The notes below the pieces were generated by a model, which had not been told where the DNA came from, searched no databases, and saw nothing but the letters and a program-made list of their open reading frames with translations. Of a DNA stretch of 12,631 bases, positions 7,238 to 12,631 are shown piece by piece; position 1 is the first letter of the stretch, and each line of letters begins with the position of its first letter. The position numbers and the translations under genes were made by a program. Source of the DNA: Zymomonas sp. (GTDB lineage Bacteria; Pseudomonadota; Alphaproteobacteria; Sphingomonadales; Sphingomonadaceae); the NCBI RefSeq assembly GCF_020216885.1, contig NZ_JAIWON010000060.1, positions 1 through 12,631 on the forward strand, written 5' to 3'.

Positions 7238-7369
7238 GAAAATAACGGGATAATTGTTGAAATCTAGCTTTTACAACTGCATCATTCAGGCGTTTCTTAA
7301 AAGTTTTGCTCTTTTTTGTCAAAATATTGCCTTTGAAACCAAAAAAGTGATGCGGAAGGATAATTTATT

Positions 7370-8494
7370 GTGACTTCCCGCTCTAAAAATGACAGCGTTT
7401 ACCAAGCTGCAAAAACCACAGATTCTGCCTCTGGCACCTGTAAACGGATGCCAATGGTTACTATCCGTGATGTAGCCGCCATGTCGGGGGCTTCGATCAA
7501 AACCGTGTCGCGCGTTTTGAATAACGAACCCAATGTCAGGCCGGAAATGCGTGAACGGGTTTTACAAGCAGCCCATAAACTGAATTATCATCCCAATATG
7601 GCCGCAAGAAGTCTGGCAGGTCGCCAGTCTTATATGATTGGCCTGTTTTACGAAAACCCAAGTCCGAATTATGTCGTTAATATCCAGACCGGCGCTTTAG
7701 ACCGTTTACGCGGTGAGCCTTATCGTCTGTTGATGTTTCCAGTTGAAAATTTCAAAGAATTTCATGGCAAAATGATTGCCATTATTCGCAGTTCTGGTCT
7801 GGCGGGCGTAATTTTAACCCCGCCTTTGTCCAATGATCCCGAAATTATGGATGAATTGGATCAAAGTGGCGTTCCCTATGTTCGCGTGGCAGGCACCGAG
7901 CCTCGCCCCGGTTCGCCTTGTGTGGCCATCAAGGATATGATCGCCGCCAGAGAGATGACCCGTTATCTGTTAGGTCTGGGGCATCGACGGATTGCTTTTT
8001 TACGAGGCAATCCGGTTCATCCGGCCAGTAATGCCCGTTTTGAAGGCTATTGCTATGCTTTAAAAAGCGCAGGTATTCCGATTGATCCCGATCTGGTTAT
8101 TGCGGGTGATTTCCGTTTTGCTAGTGGTTTGGAAGCAGCACGGAAAATATTTGCCCTGAATCCGCGACCGACGGCCGTCTTTTCATCCAATGACGACATG
8201 GCCGCCGGTATTGTTCAGGCCGCCCATGAGCATGGGATTGCTGTGCCGCGTCAACTATCGGTAGTCGGTTTCGATGATAGTCAGCTGGCTTCTATTGTTT
8301 GGCCGCGTATTACCACGATGCGTCAGCCAATATCGGCCATGGCTTATACCGCGACCGATATTATCCTCAATCTGTTAGAAAATGGCTGGAACACCGAGGA
8401 AATCAGGAATGTCGAACTTGATCATGCCTTGATTATCCGAGATTCGGCGGGCCCGCCCTTTTTAGCGAATATGGCAGAGAAGGAAGACGCTTAA
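7370..8494 (+). CDS. LacI/GalR-family transcriptional regulator
   Basis: This 374-residue protein has a LacI-type helix-turn-helix at about residues 30-51 (VTIRDVAAMSGASIKTVSRV), then a hinge with YHPNMAARSLAG (73-84) holding the leucine that usually wedges into the operator centre. A periplasmic-binding-like effector domain follows from about residue 88 (SYMIGLFYENPSPNY) through VVGFDDSQLASIVWPRITT, typical of sugar-sensing members. The GTG start at 7370 has AAGGA nine bases upstream. It gives an unusual polar tail of about 28 residues before the DNA-binding domain; ATG 7448 would give the normal length but has a poor ribosome site. The gene converges on the dehydrogenase operon, so a sugar or sugar-acid effector is a fair guess. 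The actual ligand and targets are not visible. Confidence 0.93.
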   Translation: MTSRSKNDSVYQAAKTTDSASGTCKRMPMVTIRDVAAMSGASIKTVSRVLNNEPNVRPEMRERVLQAAHKLNYHPNMAARSLAGRQSYMIGLFYENPSPNYVVNIQTGALDRLRGEPYRLLMFPVENFKEFHGKMIAIIRSSGLAGVILTPPLSNDPEIMDELDQSGVPYVRVAGTEPRPGSPCVAIKDMIAAREMTRYLLGLGHRRIAFLRGNPVHPASNARFEGYCYALKSAGIPIDPDLVIAGDFRFASGLEAARKIFALNPRPTAVFSSNDDMAAGIVQAAHEHGIAVPRQLSVVGFDDSQLASIVWPRITTMRQPISAMAYTATDIILNLLENGWNTEEIRNVELDHALIIRDSAGPPFLANMAEKEDA

Positions 8495-8503
8495 GCGTCT
8501 TCC
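8482..8503. terminator. Perfect 22-base palindrome at the regulator stop codon
   Basis: GGAAGACGC (8482-8490) and GCGTCTTCC (8495-8503) flank TTAA, giving complete symmetry. The lacI stop codon TAA occupies 8492-8494, so the 5' arm is coding. It sits between convergent genes 14 bases before the cytochrome stop, a natural place for a shared terminator. Neither side has a T-run, so termination is uncertain. Confidence 0.5.
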
Positions 8504-8516
8504 CGTCAGCTACCTG

Positions 8517-9959
8517 TTAGCTCTGCGCGCTTTTTCTGTCTGTTTTTTTGAAAAAACGGTAAATAAGCGAAAGAACAAGCAAGAAACCCAAGCCGCCTGT
8601 CAGCATCAGCACCGAAATATAGCGAACCAAAAACGGTTTTGCGCCGCCTTGCCGAATGGTTGCAATATCGACGGCTTTTAGATGGGCATCGCCCCGTCCA
8701 AAACGTCCGGTAACGTAATTGGCGAGACTGGCGATATCTTTATCTGAAAGGCGCTGCACCAGCGATTTATCCCCAAAAGACGGCATAAAAACTTCCTGTC
8801 CGTCTATTTTGCGTTGCACGCCGTTTAGAATAGTCATTACCAGATTATTGGCTTGGGCTGATCCGATCACGCTATTGTTATATAAAGAAGGAATATGTTG
8901 ATCGGGGCTGCCATTACCATCACCGCCATGGCAACTGGCGCAATTATTGTCATAAATTGCAGCGCCATCCATCGCTATTGGCCGATCAACCCGAATGGTT
9001 TCGCCACTTCTAAGATCAGTTGTCACCGGAGGGGCGCTATATTGATCGCGTGGACGTGAATCATAGCGATCATTGATAGCTGGAACCTGTTTGATATAGC
9101 GCGCCAGATCATGCAAATCTTGATCGCTAAGATGGCTTAGGCTGTTGCTGACAGCTTCGGCCATGCCGCCCCCTGCCCGTGCTTTTCCAGTGACTTTGCC
9201 GGTTTTGAAATAAGTGACTAGCTCATCTTCGCTCCAATGACCAATGCCGCTATTTGGGCTGGAGGTGATGTTGGGCGCATACCATCCGCCTAGAGGGCTA
9301 CCACCGAGATAACCGGATTTCTTTTCAGCCATGAAGACATTGCGAGGCGAATGGCAGCTACTGCAATGTTCAAGCGTATCTGCGAGATACCGGCCTCTTT
9401 CTAAGCCAGACAAATGCTCGAAATCGGTTTTGGCAGGCTGTTCATTAAGGAATAAAAGATTCCAGCCCATCATCAAAGCGCGGATATTAAAAGGAAAGTC
9501 GAGCTTTGTCGGCTGGTTCTTTTGTGAAACCGGCGTGACCGATTTCATAAAATAGAGATAAAGCGCGTGGATGTCTGCCTTGTTAAGGCCAGCATAAGCG
9601 GTATAGGGCATGGCCGGATAAAGATGGCCGCCGTCTTTTCGGATACCGCGTTGCAACGCACGGGCAAAATCATCCTCGCTATAGTGACCTATGCCGGTTT
9701 CATTATCCGGTGTGATATTAGTTGAAAGGATATCCCCCATAGGTGAGGTGATCGCAAGTCCACCTGCAAAAGCCTTGCCATTAGGGGCGGTATGACAAGC
9801 GACGCAATCCGCTGCTTTGGCCAGATATTCGCCTTTTTGAAGAAGGCTGTCGGTATCCGTGGTTGCAGCATGGGATGCTGCCGATATGGCCAAGCCTAGG
9901 CCTGTTGTTATCGCCAATATATTCCGGAATTGGGCGAAGAAAGAGCGTGTTTTAGCCAT
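8517..9959 (-). CDS. Membrane-bound tri-haem cytochrome c subunit of a sugar/sugar-acid dehydrogenase
   Basis: The 480-residue protein is the electron-transfer subunit of a flavin-linked dehydrogenase of the gluconate/fructose/sorbitol type. It passes electrons from the flavoprotein to ubiquinone on the periplasmic face. A signal peptide covers about residues 1-31 (SAASHA before ATTD). Three CxxCH haem sites are visible: CVACH (52-56), CSSCH (199-203) and CASCH (340-344). Candidate axial methionines lie in YPAMPY (114-119), GGGMAE (263-268) and FMPSFG (391-396). A single C-terminal membrane anchor spans about residues 442-470, followed by a basic tail. Its ATG overlaps the end of the flavoprotein gene by eight bases, indicating translational coupling. 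Haem count, anchor and length match FdhC/SldC/gluconate dehydrogenase cytochrome subunits; substrate specificity cannot be read from this subunit. Confidence 0.92.
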   Translation of the reverse strand: MAKTRSFFAQFRNILAITTGLGLAISAASHAATTDTDSLLQKGEYLAKAADCVACHTAPNGKAFAGGLAITSPMGDILSTNITPDNETGIGHYSEDDFARALQRGIRKDGGHLYPAMPYTAYAGLNKADIHALYLYFMKSVTPVSQKNQPTKLDFPFNIRALMMGWNLLFLNEQPAKTDFEHLSGLERGRYLADTLEHCSSCHSPRNVFMAEKKSGYLGGSPLGGWYAPNITSSPNSGIGHWSEDELVTYFKTGKVTGKARAGGGMAEAVSNSLSHLSDQDLHDLARYIKQVPAINDRYDSRPRDQYSAPPVTTDLRSGETIRVDRPIAMDGAAIYDNNCASCHGGDGNGSPDQHIPSLYNNSVIGSAQANNLVMTILNGVQRKIDGQEVFMPSFGDKSLVQRLSDKDIASLANYVTGRFGRGDAHLKAVDIATIRQGGAKPFLVRYISVLMLTGGLGFLLVLSLIYRFFKKTDRKSAQS

Positions 9960-11589
9960 GATATATCTCTTTTTTCAGCGTATCAGCTACCCGTAACGCC
10001 AAGGCAGCCACGGTCAGAGTAATATTACCCGTTCCCATAGAAGCGAATACGCCGGAACTGGCGATAAACAGATTTTCGTGGTCATGCGTCCGGTTATATC
10101 CGTCCACAACGGAATCTTTGGGATCATGTCCCATAATGGTACTGCCCGCTGGATGATCTTGGGGGAAATAGCCCGGTGTCCAGCGTGGATCGGAGCCTTT
10201 CATCAGCCCCATAATTTCCCTGAATACCTTGCGGGAGTGATCGCAGCTTCTGACCGTATAATCCGGCAATTTATAATAGACTTCGGGATGGGGAATACCG
10301 AGAACGTCTTTATGGGTTTTGCTGAGCGTTAATCGATTATCAGGATCCGGCATACCTTCATTATGGCTGAACAGCCGCACCAAATGCGATGCCCCGTAGC
10401 GGATTTCATTTTCCAAATCTTTACCGACATAGCCTTTGTCAATCGCCAAGGCCGTGGCGAGGTCGATTTGATTATCATCCACCATATGCACCAGATAAGC
10501 GCCTCTTTCATTCCGCCATGAGCCATCTCGGAAGCTGTCGATAACATTCGTTTCGAGAGGCCCTCTGCCACACCAAAGAGAGTCCAGACCGCTCATAAAA
10601 GTGACCTGCACGCCGGTATGATCCATCATATTCCGGCCTACCTGATCCGAACTATTGGCGATGCCATTTGGATTTTTCTCATCGGCAGAAAGAAGCAATA
10701 ATTTGGCAGATTCGATGCAATGCGCCGCGATTACAAAAATACGCCCCGTGACCTTATGACTGTGTTTGTCAGGGTCGTAATAGTGAACGGCCGTCACCTT
10801 TTTATTGGAGGCATCGGTATCGATTTTATAAACCACGGCATTGTCAATAAAGCGCGCCCCTGCGGCCTCGGCATGAAGCACGGTATGGATACCGTTATAC
10901 ATCGCACCGATAGGGCAAAGCGGCATGCAGTTATTATTGCCTTCGCAAACCGGACGGTTGTCATAGCGGCGCGTATTGCGCGCTTGGGGTTCATGAACCA
11001 CGCGATAGGCTGTGCGATTATCAATCAGTTTTTTAAACTGTTCTGCCGCATAGGAAAGCGGCAAGGCTTCCATCGGATAAGGTTGGCGGCGGGGTGAGCC
11101 AAGGTCTTCGACCTTGGGATCAGGCCCGCAAACGCCCATCATGCTTTCAGCCTGATAGTAAAAAGGCTCGAGATCATCATATTTTAATGCCCAATCGCGC
11201 CCTACCCCATAGCGTGACCGTAATTCAAAATCAGAGGGCAGATAACGCCATGCGCAGGCTGACCAATGCCAAGTTGTGCCACCAAGAATACGGAGATAGC
11301 TTTGCTGATAAGCCTGTGCATCAGGGCCGGTCGTATGAAGATAGGCGTTAGGGGTGCTTTGATCGGGCGGATGCATTGACCAAGGGGATGGCGGATAAGG
11401 CTCGTCATATTTGTTTTTATTGACCGTATTTCGGCAATTATCGAGGATATGTTGCCTGTCAATGCGGGGCCCTGCCTCAAGGACGATGACGGATGCCCCC
11501 GTGCTAGCCAATTCTTTGGCGATGCTGCTACCGGCGACACCGGAACCGACGATCACAATATCGGCAGAAAGATCGTTTTTGGATGTCAT
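9952..11589 (-). CDS. GMC-family FAD dehydrogenase, large catalytic subunit (gluconate/fructose/sorbitol dehydrogenase type)
   Basis: This 545-residue flavoprotein oxidises a sugar, polyol or sugar acid in the periplasm. The N-terminal ADIVIVGSGVAGSSIAKELA (9-28) is the FAD-binding GxGxxG motif. GGTTWHWSACAWRYLPSDFE (103-122) is typical of this group. Three cysteines, C215, C221 and C225 in CEGNNNCMPLCPIGAMY, match the iron-sulfur cysteine cluster of bacterial FAD glucose and fructose dehydrogenases. The probable catalytic pair is His479 (HPAGSTIMG) and Asn522 (GNITLTVAALALR). There is no signal peptide, as expected for large subunits carried through the Tat system by the small subunit. ATG 11589 follows AAGG by eight bases, 18 bases after the small-subunit stop. 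Gluconate 2-dehydrogenase is the favoured annotation, but fructose, sorbitol and 2-ketogluconate dehydrogenases share the architecture. Confidence 0.9.
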   Translation of the reverse strand: MTSKNDLSADIVIVGSGVAGSSIAKELASTGASVIVLEAGPRIDRQHILDNCRNTVNKNKYDEPYPPSPWSMHPPDQSTPNAYLHTTGPDAQAYQQSYLRILGGTTWHWSACAWRYLPSDFELRSRYGVGRDWALKYDDLEPFYYQAESMMGVCGPDPKVEDLGSPRRQPYPMEALPLSYAAEQFKKLIDNRTAYRVVHEPQARNTRRYDNRPVCEGNNNCMPLCPIGAMYNGIHTVLHAEAAGARFIDNAVVYKIDTDASNKKVTAVHYYDPDKHSHKVTGRIFVIAAHCIESAKLLLLSADEKNPNGIANSSDQVGRNMMDHTGVQVTFMSGLDSLWCGRGPLETNVIDSFRDGSWRNERGAYLVHMVDDNQIDLATALAIDKGYVGKDLENEIRYGASHLVRLFSHNEGMPDPDNRLTLSKTHKDVLGIPHPEVYYKLPDYTVRSCDHSRKVFREIMGLMKGSDPRWTPGYFPQDHPAGSTIMGHDPKDSVVDGYNRTHDHENLFIASSGVFASMGTGNITLTVAALALRVADTLKKEIYHG

Positions 11590-11607
11590 TTGTTATACCT
11601 TCTGCTT

Positions 11608-12204
11608 TTATTGTCCCAGAGTGTCGGGAACGTCAGGCTGCATAGCGGGCTGTGCTTTGGGAAGCGGCACTTCTGGCGGGCGCGTTGTCCAATAGAATAA
11701 ATCACCATTGGCATAAGTTTTGGGATAAAGAATATTACGGGTCAGAGAAAACATCATAGCCGAACGGTAAACGACGACTTTGTTATCAACGATACCGCGA
11801 TACCATCCGTGTAAAATATCCCTGATAAGCGGTGGTGCCTCTGGATTTTCTTTGACCGCTTCTTTGACGAAGTGATTGGCATTATCCCATGTCTGCCGAT
11901 TGAAGAGCGCAAGAAGCTGATCAAGCTGTGTCCGGCGTTTTGGATTATTGTCGGTTAATTTAGAAAAAAGCGCCTTGCCAAGCACGGGATCAAGCGTTTT
12001 TCGATCCGTCAGGCAAAGCGATAATTTCATAAAATGAAGAACATCCGCAGAAGAAAGCGGAGAAGATGAGGCATTGGAAGCGATATCCGCCGTTACCGAA
12101 AGAGCGACAACAGATAATCCAGTTGTCAAAATATGGCGACGGCACCAAGGAAAAGAAAAAAAGGCAGAAATCGGCCTGTCTTTCGGAGGAGAAGAGCCCA
12201 TCAT
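11608..12204 (-). CDS. Tat-signal small subunit of the FAD-dependent dehydrogenase (FAD-SLDH family)
   Basis: The 198-residue protein corresponds to the small (gamma) subunit of sorbitol/fructose/gluconate dehydrogenases, which stabilises the flavoprotein and exports it. A twin-arginine signal is seen: CRRHILTTGLSVVALSV from residue 21, with R22-R23 followed by a hydrophobic stretch. The pre-RR segment is long and the motif is imperfect (C before RR, I-L after). The C-terminal half (W-Y-R-G-I-V-D-N-K-V-V-V-Y-R-S-A-M-M-F, then NGDLFYWTTRPPEVPLP) matches the conserved end of this family. ATG 12204 is chosen because an AGGG lies about eight bases upstream; GTG 12213 would add three residues without a better site, and ATG 12201 is also possible. 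It is the first gene of the operon, so its promoter drives all three subunits. Confidence 0.85.
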   Translation of the reverse strand: MMGSSPPKDRPISAFFSFPWCRRHILTTGLSVVALSVTADIASNASSSPLSSADVLHFMKLSLCLTDRKTLDPVLGKALFSKLTDNNPKRRTQLDQLLALFNRQTWDNANHFVKEAVKENPEAPPLIRDILHGWYRGIVDNKVVVYRSAMMFSLTRNILYPKTYANGDLFYWTTRPPEVPLPKAQPAMQPDVPDTLGQ

Positions 12205-12289
12205 CAAGAACACCCTACAGCTTGATCCCTTTGAATATCGTGCAGATCGACATCAAAGGTTGTTTATTATATTTTACTTTTTAACGTTT

Positions 12290-12303
12290 ATATTTCGAAA
12301 TAT
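12290..12303. promoter_or_regulatory. Palindrome at the predicted transcription start of the dehydrogenase operon
   Basis: ATATTTCGAAATAT is a perfect 14-base palindrome with a central CG, placed at about +3 to +16 from the predicted start. Position and symmetry fit a repressor operator, possibly for a LacI-family protein. The half-site differs from the palindrome before the regulator gene, so a shared regulator is uncertain. Confidence 0.42.
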
Positions 12304-12312
12304 TTCCATCGC

Positions 12313-12321
12313 ATTATACCA
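12313..12321 (-). promoter_or_regulatory. Extended -10 promoter of the dehydrogenase operon
   Basis: On the minus strand TGG is followed directly by a perfect TATAAT, i.e. TGnTATAAT (12321-12313). No good -35 hexamer is seen; that region is filled by an inverted repeat. Predicted transcription starts near 12306 and gives a leader of about 100 bases before the small subunit. Confidence 0.65.
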
Positions 12322-12323
12322 AA

Positions 12324-12341
12324 GATAAATTTTTATTTATC
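12324..12341. promoter_or_regulatory. Inverted repeat replacing the -35 region of the dehydrogenase promoter
   Basis: GATAAAT (12324-12330) and ATTTATC (12335-12341) are perfect arms around TTTT. The repeat ends three bases from the extended -10 element. It covers the place of a -35 hexamer, which suits an activator or repressor site. A second AT palindrome (TTTTATAAAA, 12344-12353) lies next to it. Confidence 0.4.
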
Positions 12342-12508
12342 GTTTTATAAAATTATCTTTTGAGGCTTGTTTTTATAGCGAGGAATGTTGATGGCTGAAA
12401 AAGGCTAATGATCGGGAATGAAGGTATTTACGATTGATGGGATATCAGGCCTTTATATCCAAAAAGCCGTTACCCTATCGCTTTTTTATTCAAGGCGTGT
12501 TTTCAGCA

Positions 12509-12553
12509 GATAGGAACAAAAGAAGCGAGAGTCTTTTAACGAGGCTTCCTATC
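12509..12553 (+). repeat. Two-stem hairpin in the leader of the terminal gene
   Basis: Outer arms GATAGGAA (12509-12516) and TTCCTATC (12546-12553) are perfectly complementary. Inside, AAAAGA (12518-12523) pairs with TCTTTT (12532-12537) around an 8-base loop, leaving a 1-base and an 8-base bulge. It ends 56 bases before the ATG at 12610 and may be a leader RNA structure. Confidence 0.42.
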
Positions 12554-12609
12554 CATTCATAGAAATGACGACATAAAAAATAATAACAAAAACATTTTGA
12601 GGATTTGCC

Positions 12610-12631
12610 ATGGAAAATGCGAGGAACGGGA
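12610..12631 (+). CDS. Start of an unidentified gene, cut by the window edge
   Basis: An ATG at 12610 is preceded by GAGGA (12599-12603) with six intervening bases and reads MENARNG before the window ends. A good ribosome site and a long structured leader support a real start. Seven residues are too few to name a family. Confidence 0.5.

Larger units (their letters stand above)
6814..7369. other. Long divergent spacer between acpP and the LacI-type regulator
   Basis: No gene or RNA gene is supported here. The AT-rich stretch contains several structured elements listed separately: a GC-rich inverted repeat (6975-6992), an 11-bp hairpin (7070-7110) and an operator-like palindrome (7212-7227). 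Weaker repeats include TCCGT/ACGGA (6921-6925 with 6935-6939). The acpP leader also holds a small fold (GTCTT 6845-6849 with AAGAC 6867-6871). I could not place the acpP promoter with confidence. Confidence 0.6.
12205..12609. other. Spacer between the dehydrogenase operon and the next plus-strand gene
   Basis: The left part carries the dehydrogenase operon promoter and leader. The right part is the leader of the gene starting at 12610. It holds a weak hairpin with a T-run (AAAAAGC 12461-12467 with GCTTTTT 12480-12486) and a larger two-stem fold (12509-12553). A 31-codon open frame at 12418 lacks a convincing ribosome site and is not called. Confidence 0.55.

Noticed and set aside
10720..11097. 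125-codon open frame antisense to the GMC dehydrogenase
   Set aside because: It lies wholly opposite well-conserved coding sequence, including the cysteine cluster, has no ribosome site and no recognisable domain. It is a shadow of the real gene.
12418..12513. 31-codon open frame in the terminal leader
   Set aside because: There is only a weak GGGA upstream, no recognisable peptide, and it runs through the hairpins. It could be a leader peptide but evidence is too thin.

Overview
The window looks like chromosomal DNA of a sphingomonad-type alphaproteobacterium, most likely Zymomonas mobilis. This is inferred from moderate-GC coding DNA with AT-rich gaps, the acpP-fabF-mltG order, and a periplasmic flavin/cytochrome sugar dehydrogenase beside a LacI-type regulator. 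No database search was possible, so the species is a judgement, not a demonstration. There is no sign of phage, transposon, CRISPR, rRNA or tRNA. This is mostly ordinary metabolic and cell-envelope DNA, with its novelty in leader and promoter structures and one odd enzyme.

Layout. Positions 1-414 hold the C-terminal end of succinylglutamate-semialdehyde dehydrogenase (astD, + strand). It converges on a secreted amidohydrolase-3 (YtcJ-like) protein (464-2074, -), and a strong hairpin lies between them. After a gene-poor AT-rich gap, an ilvA-type threonine deaminase with a C-terminal ACT domain (2402-3640, +) is followed by a small basic hypothetical protein (3673-3912, +) and a clear rho-independent terminator. 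Next comes a minus-strand block read acpP -> fabF -> mltG (6813 down to 4120): acyl carrier protein, elongating ketoacyl-ACP synthase and the endolytic murein transglycosylase. A perfect 15-bp hairpin separates acpP from fabF. A 14-codon open frame with a near-perfect Shine-Dalgarno sits immediately before fabF.

A 550-base divergent spacer separates acpP from a LacI-family regulator (7370-8494, +). The spacer holds a LacI-type operator-like palindrome with central CG and several inverted repeats, but no gene I can support. The regulator converges on a minus-strand operon (12204 down to 8517). This operon encodes a Tat-signal small subunit, a GMC flavoprotein with a cysteine cluster, and a membrane-anchored tri-haem cytochrome c. 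The architecture is that of the fructose, sorbitol and gluconate dehydrogenases of acetic acid bacteria, which oxidise sugars or sugar acids in the periplasm and pass electrons to ubiquinone. Its promoter has an extended -10 hexamer flanked by two perfect inverted repeats. The last 230 bases are a structured leader ending in the first seven codons of a new plus-strand gene.

How the genes fit together. The acpP-fabF-mltG block links fatty-acid elongation with envelope growth. The LacI regulator is a reasonable candidate controller of the adjacent dehydrogenase, its own gene, or both, but only proximity and operator-like palindromes support this. The most unusual observations are the amidohydrolase that keeps its HxH motif but has lost most of the other expected metal-site residues, the fabF upstream mini-ORF, and the paired inverted repeats around the dehydrogenase promoter.
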